From a virus: DNA of 26,576 nt. Position 1 is the stretch's first letter; every line of letters starts with the position of its first letter. Below, piece after piece: positions 1 through 5,939 of this stretch. Location of the stretch: the IMG/VR virus record IMGVR_UViG_3300043543_000067, positions 1 through 26,576 of that record, one strand, 5' to 3'. The position numbers and the translations under genes were made by a program. The notes beneath the pieces were generated by a model. That model searched no databases and had not been told where the DNA came from. It saw only the letters and a program-made list of their open reading frames with translations.

Positions 1-173
1 GAACCGCTGATATACACCCCAGACAAATCAAGCGTGTGGAGTGTGTGGGGGTAAATGTACAGGTTGCCCTTCCACTGCCCCACCACGCGCACACGCAATC
101 TTTCGCCATACTCTACGAGCAGTGCGTTGAGCTCGATCTGGGTGCTAGCCGTCTTCCATTCTGTAGGGTTCAT
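1..173 (-). CDS. 11-residue-repeat protein, third tandem paralogue (partial, runs off left edge)
   Basis: This minus-strand gene starts at an ATG at 173-171 and leaves the window at base 1, so only about 57 residues are visible. The start MNPTEWKTAS is nearly identical to the start of the next gene (188-991), and the motif order EW, LxALLxxYG, LRVRVVGxW and LHTLDLSG is shared with both neighbours. It begins to enter the repeat region (LSGVYISG) where the window ends. An AGGAAG-type ribosome binding site lies just upstream, and the gene begins 14 bases after the stop of its paralogue, as the distal gene of a leftward operon. It is clearly homologous to the two adjacent genes, but its function is unknown and its C-terminus cannot be seen. 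Confidence 0.8.
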   Translation of the reverse strand, partial: MNPTEWKTASTQIELNALLVEYGERLRVRVVGQWKGNLYIYPHTLHTLDLSGVYISG

Positions 174-187
174 TTGTCTTCCTTTTG

Positions 188-991
188 TTAAGCGCGGCCA
201 GGGACGCCGTTCATTACCGCAGGCAGGTTGATGGATCGGATATTTGCCCCTCGGTGGGTCAGAGCGCCACCGATCTGGGCTCCGGTGGCGTCCACTCTGC
301 CGATGTCCGCGTCGTCGAAGACCACCTCGCCTCCGATGTGCGAATCGTCTAGGATCAGCGCGCCGCAGATCGTGGCGCCATCGGCGCGCAGTGCCCCACC
401 GATCCGCGCGTGGTCGGCGCGTATGCTTCCGTGGATGTCCGCCCGTCGCGCGTCTACATCCCCGCCGATTTGCGTTCCGTGGGCGCCTATACCAGCATTG
501 ACAAACGCATTGTATAGGATCAGCGCGCCGCCGATGTGCGCATAACCCATATCTATTCCGCTCCTGATGTGCGCCCCACTGCAGTCCACGGTCCCGACGA
601 TCCGCGCGTCGTATATGCACAGTGCGCCGACACGCACCCCGCATGCAGACATGGCTTTACCGACCTCGATCTTATATGCGCTCATGCTCCTACAGATGCG
701 CGCCTCTCTGAAGTCCATGCCGCCTACGATCCGCGCGTAGTCGAAGATCATCGCGCCGCTGATCTGTGCCCCGCATGCGCGCAGGTCTTCACCGACATGC
801 AGCAACTTGGCGTTCACCGTGCCGCGGATGCGAGCGCTAGATAGATCGATAGAGTGCACCGCACGGCATGCGATGCGCAGGTCGCCTTCCCACTCCCCCA
901 CCATGCGCACTTTGAGCGCCTCGCCGTACTGTGAGAATAGGGCGTCGAGTTCAGCTTGGTTTCTGGCCGTCTTCCATTCTGTAGGGTTCAT
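188..991 (-). CDS. 11-residue-repeat (pentapeptide-like, beta-helix) protein, second paralogue
   Basis: This encodes a 267-residue protein. Residues 1-45 form a non-repeated head (EWKTARNQAELDAL, YGEALKV, VGEWEGDL) shared with the genes on either side. The rest is about 18 imperfect repeats of 11 residues with the pattern G-x-hydrophobic-x-A-x-x-A-x-I, for example GGALRADGATI and GGALTHRGANI. Such regularly spaced small and aliphatic residues usually indicate a right-handed beta-helix of the pentapeptide-repeat type, although the period here is 11 rather than 5. The start ATG (991-989) overlaps the TGA of the upstream paralogue in an ATGA, so translation is probably coupled, and an AAGGAAG ribosome binding site precedes it. 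No signal peptide or membrane segment is visible. Some pentapeptide-repeat proteins mimic DNA and bind gyrase, but nothing here shows that activity. Confidence 0.82.
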   Translation of the reverse strand: MNPTEWKTARNQAELDALFSQYGEALKVRMVGEWEGDLRIACRAVHSIDLSSARIRGTVNAKLLHVGEDLRACGAQISGAMIFDYARIVGGMDFREARICRSMSAYKIEVGKAMSACGVRVGALCIYDARIVGTVDCSGAHIRSGIDMGYAHIGGALILYNAFVNAGIGAHGTQIGGDVDARRADIHGSIRADHARIGGALRADGATICGALILDDSHIGGEVVFDDADIGRVDATGAQIGGALTHRGANIRSINLPAVMNGVPGRA

Positions 992-1869
992 TTATCTTCC
1001 TTCTTGTTAGAGGAAGTGTTGTACGGACGAACGATTTCGCCGCTAATGTTTGCGCCCTTGGTAATCAGCGTCCCGTCAACCCACGCACCGCCTGCATCAA
1101 TACGTCCGCCGATGGTTGCCTCGCCGACGTCCACATCCCCTCTGATGTATGCTACACTGGCGTACAAACTCCCGCCGATCTGCGCTCTATTAGCGTCCAG
1201 AGACCCATTGATGTGCGCTGCGTGGGCGTCCAGGGACCCGCCGATCTGCGCTCTGTAGACATCCAACGCACCGTCAATCCGCGCTTCGCGGGCGTGAAGT
1301 ATTCCACTGATGCGCGCTCTGTAGGCAATGAGCCCCCTGCCGATGCGCACCTCGGAGGCATCCAGATTTCCGCAGATTTGCGCTACGCCAACGTACAGCT
1401 TCCCTTTGATGCGCGCGCCACTTACATTCAGATCGCCGCCGATTTGCGCTACGCTGATATCCATATCCCCGCCGATCTGCGCTTCACGTGCGTACAGATC
1501 CCCTTTGATGCGCGCGCATCTTACATTCAGATTTCCGCCGATTTGCGCTACGCTGATATCCATATCCCCGCCGATCTGCGCTTCACGTGCGTACAGATCC
1601 CCTTTGATGCGCGCGCCACTTACATTCAGATCGCCGCCGATTTGCGCTACGCTGATATCCATATCCCCGCCGATCTGCGCTTCACGTGCGTACAGTGATC
1701 CACTGATCCGCGCCTCGTAGGCGTATAGAGTGTGCAGAGACCGATCTACGATGTACACATCCCCGTGCCACGTACCAACAATGCACACTTTAAGCGCCTT
1801 ACCGTACTTCGAAAGTAGCGCATCTAGATCTGTCTGGTTACTTGCTATCTTCCACTCTGTCAGTTTCAT
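988..1869 (-). CDS. 11-residue-repeat (pentapeptide-like, beta-helix) protein, first paralogue
   Basis: This encodes a 293-residue protein. The start is placed at the ATG 1869-1867 because a strong AAGGAGGAC ribosome binding site precedes it and because MKLTEWKIASNQTDLDALL aligns with the starts of the two downstream paralogues; the frame stays open further upstream to 2307 but that part resembles nothing. After a head of about 50 residues come roughly 20 repeats of 11 residues, such as GDLYAREAQIG, GDMDISVAQIG and GDLNVSGARIK. Three of these units form a 33-residue block that is itself repeated three times almost unchanged. The C-terminus is short and charged (SSNKKEDK). The stop overlaps the next gene's start. 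A solenoid or beta-helix fold is inferred from periodicity. Biochemical function is unknown. Confidence 0.85.
   Translation of the reverse strand: MKLTEWKIASNQTDLDALLSKYGKALKVCIVGTWHGDVYIVDRSLHTLYAYEARISGSLYAREAQIGGDMDISVAQIGGDLNVSGARIKGDLYAREAQIGGDMDISVAQIGGNLNVRCARIKGDLYAREAQIGGDMDISVAQIGGDLNVSGARIKGKLYVGVAQICGNLDASEVRIGRGLIAYRARISGILHAREARIDGALDVYRAQIGGSLDAHAAHINGSLDANRAQIGGSLYASVAYIRGDVDVGEATIGGRIDAGGAWVDGTLITKGANISGEIVRPYNTSSNKKEDK
1303..1698 (-). repeat. 99-bp tandem repeats inside the first 11-residue-repeat gene
   Basis: Three near-identical direct repeats of 99 bp (33 codons) lie at 1402-1500, 1501-1599 and 1600-1698. Copies 1 and 3 are almost the same; copy 2 differs at only a few bases. 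A more diverged unit precedes them at about 1303-1401. Because 99 is three times 33 bp, gain or loss of a unit keeps the reading frame. The near identity indicates recent duplication or gene conversion, not ancient repeats under drift. Confidence 0.85.
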
Positions 1870-2161
1870 TTGTCCTCCTTCTATCCCTGTTGCGCTGCCG
1901 TAGGATCGCCGCGCACACCGCCCGGCGAGTGTACATATCATCGCGAGAGGCGAGGAGAGTCTCCGCACTGATCGCGGATATATCCCCGTATTTCTCGCGG
2001 AGCCTCCGCGCGTAGTCGGCCGTGCCGATCGGGCAGTTCCCGGCCAGGATCGAGTCACGCTGGGTGACCAGCACCGCCGAGAGGTCGCACTCGCGCGATA
2101 GATCATTGAGGTTGAGGGTGCTGTATACTTGCCGGCGACGAGCAATGATCGCATCGCGCAC
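1838..2161 (-). CDS. Small hypothetical phage protein
   Basis: This encodes a 107-residue, highly charged protein rich in Arg and Asp. It starts at GTG (2161-2159), 6 bases after the upstream gene's stop, and ends 32 bases inside the next gene of the operon. No obvious Shine-Dalgarno sequence precedes the GTG, so translation may be coupled to the upstream gene. The sequence (IIARRRQVYSTLNLNDLSRECDLS, then ADYARRLREKYGDIS) is probably helical and has no membrane segment or recognisable catalytic motif. It is not recognised as a known family. A competing frame covers the same bases and runs into the repeat protein, but that frame lacks its own ribosome binding site here. Confidence 0.6.
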   Translation of the reverse strand: MRDAIIARRRQVYSTLNLNDLSRECDLSAVLVTQRDSILAGNCPIGTADYARRLREKYGDISAISAETLLASRDDMYTRRAVCAAILRQRNRDRRRTNETDRVEDSK

Positions 2162-2167
2162 GGCTCT

Positions 2168-2803
2168 TCATACATCTTTTTCCCTCGAGTGATAGGCCCA
2201 CGGCTTCCGCCTCGCAGTCGGATCGCCGGCCGTGATGAGCGTGACCTGGGCGCCGGCGATTGCCGCGCAGTATGCGTGGTACCCGTGGAGCATCCTCTCT
2301 GAATCATGCTCCCAAATAGTATCTACCCCGCCGATCTCCCGGCGGCGGAGATCGCGGCAGTGCTGGGCGAGGTATCTGAGCCCGACCTCGAGATGGCGGG
2401 TACTCGGGATGTACGAGCCGGGCGCCACTTTCCAGCGCCCACGCCAGCGAAAGCCGCGTCTATTGCCTGCGATGCTCAAGCCATCGCCCGGTACGATGCG
2501 CGCGTCGTACCTGAGGCCGCCGCGCTCTTGGCATATCCACCGCAGATATGTCGTGATCAGCCCATCGAGATGCGGCTGCCCGTAGCGAGCGAGGATCCGG
2601 CGCTCGCCGCAAAGCACGCGCCACTCGTGGCGAGTGATGGTGCGGTCGCCTTTTGGAATGGCGGAGCGCCTCGCCTCCGCCCACGCACGCGCCGCCGCGA
2701 GCACGTGGGGCAGCGCGCCCATTATCGTGGTCGCGCGCGACCCGCGCTCACGCGCGATCGAAAAAATGCGAGCTTTTCTCGCCTCGATATCATCTCTAGT
2801 CAT
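2168..2803 (-). CDS. Hypothetical phage protein, early leftward operon
   Basis: This encodes a 211-residue basic protein. It starts at ATG 2803-2801 with an excellent AGGAGG site 8-9 bases upstream and overlaps the previous gene's stop by 8 bases. Residues about 45-110 have the look of a small helical domain with conserved-type aromatic and Arg residues (RHEWRVLCGERRIL, LITTYLRWICQERGGLRYD). The middle has a basic, Gly- and Trp-rich stretch (GNRRGFRWRGRWKV). No domain family is recognised. Position among small early genes suggests a host-takeover or DNA-metabolism accessory role, but this is inference from context only. Confidence 0.65.
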   Translation of the reverse strand: MTRDDIEARKARIFSIARERGSRATTIMGALPHVLAAARAWAEARRSAIPKGDRTITRHEWRVLCGERRILARYGQPHLDGLITTYLRWICQERGGLRYDARIVPGDGLSIAGNRRGFRWRGRWKVAPGSYIPSTRHLEVGLRYLAQHCRDLRRREIGGVDTIWEHDSERMLHGYHAYCAAIAGAQVTLITAGDPTARRKPWAYHSREKDV

Positions 2804-3101
2804 TGTCTGTCCTCCTATTCATGATAGCTGCGCGCAGTAGTGCAGCATCACTTGCAGTTGATGTGCCGCGCTCAACTCGGCGCAGTGCATCCTCGATGCA
2901 TTCATCGAGCATCGCTCTTCGCCTATAGTAGGCTGCAAGACTTTCTTCATTGATCCAACCGTTACGCCGCGCGAATCGCTTAGCGCGCACCCTGATCTGC
3001 GCGCACCGACTGCATATGCATCCGGAGCGATGGCCGGTCACAGACGCCGCATGTCTGGCAATTGCTTTCAGGATAGTCTCACTGTAGGTCATGGGTCGCA
3101 T
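2796..3101 (-). CDS. Small Cys-containing basic hypothetical protein, first gene of leftward operon
   Basis: This encodes a protein of about 101 residues. The start is placed at ATG 3101-3099 because GAGGAGGC lies a few bases upstream; the frame is open for 19 more codons but a start there would lie within the transcript leader predicted from the promoter at 3150-3177. The protein begins MRPMTYSETILKAIARHA, followed by HRSGCICSRC with a CxxC pair and a strongly basic stretch (RVRAKRFARRNGW). A small metal-binding or nucleic-acid-binding protein is possible, but there are too few Cys/His residues to name a zinc finger. It is promoter-proximal, so it is probably among the first products of this operon. 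Confidence 0.65.
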   Translation of the reverse strand: MRPMTYSETILKAIARHAASVTGHRSGCICSRCAQIRVRAKRFARRNGWINEESLAAYYRRRAMLDECIEDALRRVERGTSTASDAALLRAAIMNRRTDND

Positions 3102-3149
3102 GATGCCTCCTCTAGAGTGTGTGCCAAGCGCGAACTGCATCCGATTGCT

Positions 3150-3177
3150 ATTATACATACTTGCGTCATGTTGTCAA
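3150..3177 (-). promoter_or_regulatory. Strong sigma70 promoter for the leftward operon
   Basis: Reading the minus strand, a perfect TTGACA (3177-3172) is followed after a 16-base spacer by a perfect TATAAT (3155-3150). Transcription would start near 3143 and give a leader of about 40 bases before the ATG at 3101. Both hexamers match consensus exactly, which is typical of a strong, early-acting phage promoter that host RNA polymerase uses directly. Confidence 0.8.
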
Positions 3178-3264
3178 GAGTATCGCGCTTCAATATTTGT
3201 GCTCATGGTTCATGTGTTTGCTGAATCATCGCGAACTCGGGCCTGTGAATCTCCTGCGGCAGAA

Positions 3265-3273
3265 TTATCCATA
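3265..3273 (+). promoter_or_regulatory. DnaA-box-like nonamer
   Basis: TTATCCATA differs at one position from the DnaA box consensus TTATNCACA and lies immediately before the tandem 11-bp repeats. A single nonamer match can arise by chance; its placement beside iteron-like repeats is what makes it worth recording. Confidence 0.35.
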
Positions 3274-3328
3274 GGCACGGCATGAGCACGGCATTAGCAT
3301 GGCATTAGCATGGCATTAGCATGGCATG
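3274..3328 (+). repeat. Five tandem 11-bp repeats (iteron-like)
   Basis: Five consecutive 11-bp units occupy 3274-3284, 3285-3295, 3296-3306, 3307-3317 and 3318-3328. The core is AGCATGGCATT; the outer units differ at one to three positions. A period of 11 is close to one helical turn, so a protein bound to each unit would sit on the same face of the DNA. They lie in non-coding DNA beside an AT-rich segment, as replication iterons or cooperative operators do. Confidence 0.75.
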
Positions 3329-3369
3329 AAAAAAAATAAAGCATCGCAGATTGTGCAGCGCCGCAAAAT

Positions 3370-3392
3370 GCACCATAATAGTGCAATGGTGC
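3370..3392. repeat. Inverted repeat, operator-like
   Basis: GCACCAT (3370-3376) and ATGGTGC (3386-3392) are perfect inverted arms of 7 bp around a 9-bp AT-rich centre. The centre-to-centre spacing of 16 bases suits a dimeric helix-turn-helix repressor or initiator. The adjacent sequence GCGGTGCAAAA (3391-3401) recurs inverted as TTTTGCACCGC at 3598-3608, so the same half-site motif may be used on both sides of the region. Confidence 0.45.
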
Positions 3393-3446
3393 GGTGCAAA
3401 AATCGCTTAAAGTCTACCATGTGAACTTTACATAATACATACCATG

Positions 3447-3465
3447 TTTCAAAATATTTTTGAAA
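3447..3465. repeat. Perfect 8-bp-arm palindrome
   Basis: TTTCAAAA (3447-3454), a TAT centre, and TTTTGAAA (3458-3465) form a perfect 19-bp palindrome made almost only of A and T. It is in non-coding DNA between the iteron-like repeats and the primase-like gene. It could be an operator, a site for an architectural protein, or part of an unwinding element. It lacks the GC stem and U-run of a terminator. Confidence 0.45.
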
Positions 3466-3714
3466 AACGCGCTGTAGCAGAATCATGAGCTTACGATATC
3501 AAATTGAACATGAACAAGGGAATTTCTGCGAATTTCAAGATATACGAAAAATTGAGTTTTTGAGTAAAAAATAAGGTTTCAACGACTTTTTTGTCACTTT
3601 TGCACCGCAAAATACTGGCGCCCCCCATAATTTTAAGTAAGGGGTAAAATTCGCAGGTATTCCCTGGTCCGAGTTCACAATTCAGCGCATTAAAGAAAGT
3701 AAATCCACTGGAGC

Positions 3715-4746
3715 GTGCCCTGGACGCAATGCGTGATGGATGATACAGTGATGCACCGTCGGAGTGACTCAGTGCGCGAATACATCGAGCAATTCCGTGC
3801 TGCGATCCGCAATGCCGGCATATCACCGCCGGAGGTGGTCGAAGCTGATGGAAAACTGCACCGCTTCTCCAGTAACGGCAAGCGCGGCGATGATGCGGGA
3901 TGGTACGTGTTCCACGCCGACGGTGTCCCGGCCGGCGCCTTCGGGGACTGGCGCTCGGGTATATCCAGGATCTGGCGGGCAGAGATCGGGCGGCGCCTAT
4001 CCCCGCAGGAAGAAGCCGCGCATCGCAGGCGCATCGAGGCGATGCGGCGTAAGCGGGAGGCCGAGGAAGCGAAGCGCATGGCCGAGGCCCGCGAGCGAGC
4101 GGCGGCGATATGGCAATCAGCCCTTCCGGCGGCTAATGATCATCCTTACCTGATCAGAAAGCGGATCAGGGCGCATTGCGTGCGGCTGCACGAAGGGGCG
4201 CTCGTCGTCCCGATGCGCGACGCGACGAGCAAGCTGTGGTCGTTGCAATTCATCGGCGCCGATGGACAGAAGCGGTTTCTCAAGGGCGGGCGCGTGAGCG
4301 GTTGCTACTTCGCGATCGGCGAGCCCAAGGGAACGCTCTGCATCGCCGAGGGCTTTGCGACCGGCGCGAGCATCAACGAGACGACCGGACACGCTGTCGC
4401 GGTAGCGTTCACCTCTGGAAATCTGCTTCCGGTAGCGCGGGCGCTAAAAATCCGATTCCCTGGGCTGCGGCTGATCCTGTGCGCGGATGATGACATCATG
4501 ACGGCCGGCAATCCGGGCCTCAGCAAGGCGCGGGAAGCGGCGCAGGAGGTGGGCGGGCTGCTCGCCGTGCCTGATTTCGGCGCGCGGCGGCCTGAAGGTG
4601 CCACCGATTTCAACGATCTGCGTCGGCATGCCGGCCCTGCGGCCGTGCGCGCATGCATCGAGGCAGCAGTGCCTGCGCCATGCTGGCCGAGCCCAAGGCG
4701 GCCGAGCCCCTGCTCGACCGGCGCCGCAAGGCCCATCAAGGGATGA
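3715..4746 (+). CDS. Toprim-domain primase-like protein
   Basis: This encodes a protein of up to 343 residues of the kind that forms the N-terminal half of many phage and plasmid primase-helicases. Residues about 47-85 contain the typical LHRFSSNGKRGDDAGWYVFH and FGDWRSG segment. Residues 98-130 are a charged helix. The Toprim fold covers about 205-290 with CIAEGFATGAS (conserved Glu about 212) and LILCADDD (Asp 258-260), followed by the family-typical GATDFNDL. These acidic residues bind Mg in Toprim enzymes. No CHC2 zinc-binding motif and no helicase domain follow. The last 25 or so residues are low-complexity Pro/Arg/Ser and meet a transposase fragment, so the gene may be truncated. GTG 3715 has no well-spaced ribosome binding site; ATG 3736 or 3751 are alternatives. 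Confidence 0.8.
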   Translation: MPWTQCVMDDTVMHRRSDSVREYIEQFRAAIRNAGISPPEVVEADGKLHRFSSNGKRGDDAGWYVFHADGVPAGAFGDWRSGISRIWRAEIGRRLSPQEEAAHRRRIEAMRRKREAEEAKRMAEARERAAAIWQSALPAANDHPYLIRKRIRAHCVRLHEGALVVPMRDATSKLWSLQFIGADGQKRFLKGGRVSGCYFAIGEPKGTLCIAEGFATGASINETTGHAVAVAFTSGNLLPVARALKIRFPGLRLILCADDDIMTAGNPGLSKAREAAQEVGGLLAVPDFGARRPEGATDFNDLRRHAGPAAVRACIEAAVPAPCWPSPRRPSPCSTGAARPIKG

Positions 4747-4766
4747 AGACGCACGGCGCCGGCGCT

Positions 4767-5261
4767 CTATGGGCCCGGGCCGCTGCTGTTGTGCCCGGCC
4801 GACGCCCTAGGGGCGGCGGCCTGCGTCAGAATAGGTGCGCCCGCAGGGAAGGTGGCGCGATCGTCGAAGGCGACGAAGAGAAACTCCCAGCCGGCGCCCG
4901 CAACCGAGTCGCGCCGGTTGCCGCTGATGCGATGGCCGATGCGCTCGATGCGCGCAAGCTTCTTGGTGTCGATGTGCACGAGATCGCCGGGGTGCGCATG
5001 CTCGTAGCGCAGCGCCGGCGCAGCCGGCTCCAAGTCCTTCAGTCGCGACAGTCCTGCCCGGGCCAGAACCCTGCCGACGGTGCTTTTGGACACCCCGAGG
5101 CGGGCGGCGATGCGCGCCTGCACCAGGCGCCGGCGGCGCAGCTCGACGATCGCCAAGGCGGTTGCCGGCGCGATCGCCCTGGGGCTGCGCCTGGGACGCG
5201 AGCAGCGGTCACGCAACCCCGCCTCGCCCTCGGTCAAGTAGCGGCCCAGCCACTTACGCAC
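4767..5261 (-). pseudogene. IS481-family transposase fragment
   Basis: On the minus strand the segment reads as an internal part of an IS481-type transposase: RKWLGRYLTEGEAGLRDRC, then IVELRRRRL, a helix-turn-helix VSKSTVGRVLARAGLSRLKD, then LVHIDTKKLARIERIGHRI with the first catalytic Asp, and GAGWEFLFVAFDD. Full-length members are usually a little over 300 residues. Here about the first 40 residues are missing and the recognisable sequence stops near base 4855, soon after the first catalytic Asp, so the second Asp and the Glu of the DDE triad are absent. The 5' end fuses to a different frame near 5261. No terminal inverted repeats were found. It cannot be active. Confidence 0.75.
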
Positions 5262-5466
5262 GATCGGCGGGCAAGAATGATGAATCGATCTCTATCTCTT
5301 CCTTGGCGCGCCTGATAGCATCTTTTAATCTCCTGAATTTTGGCCGATATCCATCAATCCATGCCCGAAAATGCGCATTCCAAAGCAAAATTTCATATTC
5401 TCCTTTCCCCCCAATGATTCGATAGATATCCCCTTTGGGGGATTTGATATCGATTTGCTTCCTCAT
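5254..5466 (-). CDS. Small AT-rich hypothetical gene (70 residues)
   Basis: This encodes 70 residues starting MRKQIDIKSPKGDIYRIIGG. AGGAGG lies 5 bases before the ATG (5466-5464) and a good promoter lies further upstream (5541-5569), so it looks expressed. The product has a beta-rich N-terminal half (GDIYRIIGGKGEYEILLWNAHFRAWIDGY) and a basic helix (FRRLKDAIRRAKEEIEI). Base composition is far more AT-rich than its GC-rich flanks. The last six residues (LPADRA) appear to derive from the junction with the transposase fragment, so the natural C-terminus may have been lost or altered. Family not recognised. Confidence 0.6.
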   Translation of the reverse strand: MRKQIDIKSPKGDIYRIIGGKGEYEILLWNAHFRAWIDGYRPKFRRLKDAIRRAKEEIEIDSSFLPADRA

Positions 5467-5540
5467 AATATCCTCCTAGCCCCTGATCCGCCCCGAGGCG
5501 CGGGTGCAGCGGGATGCTGCCATGATGCATTATATGATGC

Positions 5541-5569
5541 ATAATATATCAATAGTTTCCGCTTTTCAA
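5541..5569 (-). promoter_or_regulatory. Sigma70 promoter for the small AT-rich gene
   Basis: On the minus strand TTGAAA (5569-5564) and TATTAT (5546-5541) are separated by 17 bases; each matches consensus at five of six positions. Transcription would start near 5534 and leave a leader of about 68 bases before the ATG at 5466. The leader begins with a direct repeat of ATGCATCAT (seen on the plus strand as two copies of ATGATGCAT at 5522-5542). Confidence 0.6.
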
Positions 5570-5599
5570 ATTGAATTTTTTTATCCATCCATAAAATGA

Positions 5600-5920
5600 G
5601 CTCAGGGTGCGCCGGGCCCGCAGCGGAAATCTCGCGTGGGGCCTCGAAGCTGCGCGCGCCGTCGAAGGAGCTGGTGTAGCGGATGCGCGAGGGCGCGAAC
5701 GGCCCGCCCGCGCTCTCCGCCCAGGCGAGGGGCAGCACTCCGCGCCAGTCAACGGCGATATTCGTGGCGTCGGAATAACCGGGGCTCGGCGCGACGATGC
5801 GCAGCTCGCCGAAGCTCGCGCCACCGTCGTTCGAGACGGAAACGTGGATGTCGGCCGAGCGGTCCTCGCCCACTGTCCAGGCGGGCCCGGGCCCGCTGAG
5901 AGCGCGGCGCCAAGCACGCC
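5600..5920 (-). pseudogene. Fragment of an Asp-box (BNR/sialidase-like) beta-propeller protein
   Basis: On the minus strand, bases about 5905 down to 5605 encode a stretch typical of bacterial Asp-box repeat proteins: IHVSVSNDGGASFGELRIV, a middle strand region with NIAVDWRGVLPLAWAES, then YTSSFDGARSFEAPREIS. SNDGGASF and SFDGARSF fit the S-x-D-x-G-x-x-F Asp-box pattern and are about 50 residues apart, as in successive propeller blades. Such proteins are secreted or surface glycan-related enzymes of several hundred residues. Only about 100 residues remain, with no start, signal peptide or catalytic residues, and the frame dissolves at both ends. It is a remnant of foreign or host DNA. Confidence 0.6.
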
Positions 5921-5939
5921 CACACCCCCCCCGGGGGGG
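5881..5939. other. Two GC-only perfect palindromes
   Basis: GCGGGCCCGGGCCCGC at 5881-5896 is a perfect 16-bp palindrome, and a run of eight C directly followed by seven G lies at 5925-5939. Neither is followed by a T-run, so they are not standard terminators. They sit at the edge of the mosaic region beside the Asp-box fragment. Such sequences are recombination- and sequencing-prone, so the local assembly should be treated with care. Confidence 0.6.

Larger units (their letters stand above)
3102..3714. other. AT-rich non-coding control region, candidate replication origin
   Basis: About 610 bases between divergent genes hold no convincing gene. The segment from about 3330 to 3700 is markedly AT-rich against a GC-rich genome. 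It contains tandem 11-bp repeats, a DnaA-box-like nonamer and several inverted repeats (listed separately), and it sits next to a primase-like gene. Iterons, a DnaA box and an AT-rich unwinding region next to a replication gene are the usual parts of an origin; that role is inferred here. It could equally be an operator region for divergent early promoters. Confidence 0.45.

Noticed and set aside
1213-1698. 161-codon plus-strand frame with its own 33-residue repeats
   Set aside because: It is the antisense image of the 11-residue-repeat gene; repeats on one strand automatically give repeats on the other. There is no ribosome binding site or promoter for it.
1402-1698. CRISPR-like array
   Set aside because: The 99-bp units are contiguous, coding and have no spacers; they are in-frame protein repeats.
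3274-3328. CRISPR-like array from the 11-bp repeats
   Set aside because: Units are too short and there are no spacers between them; they are iteron- or operator-like.
3491-3826. 111-codon minus-strand frame in the AT-rich region
   Set aside because: It starts inside the Toprim gene, has no ribosome binding site, and its sequence resembles nothing; it is chance openness in AT-rich DNA.
4653-5315. 220-codon plus-strand frame after the Toprim domain
   Set aside because: Most of it is antisense to the recognisable transposase fragment. A frameshifted extension of the Toprim protein cannot be excluded for the first 30 codons but is not supported.
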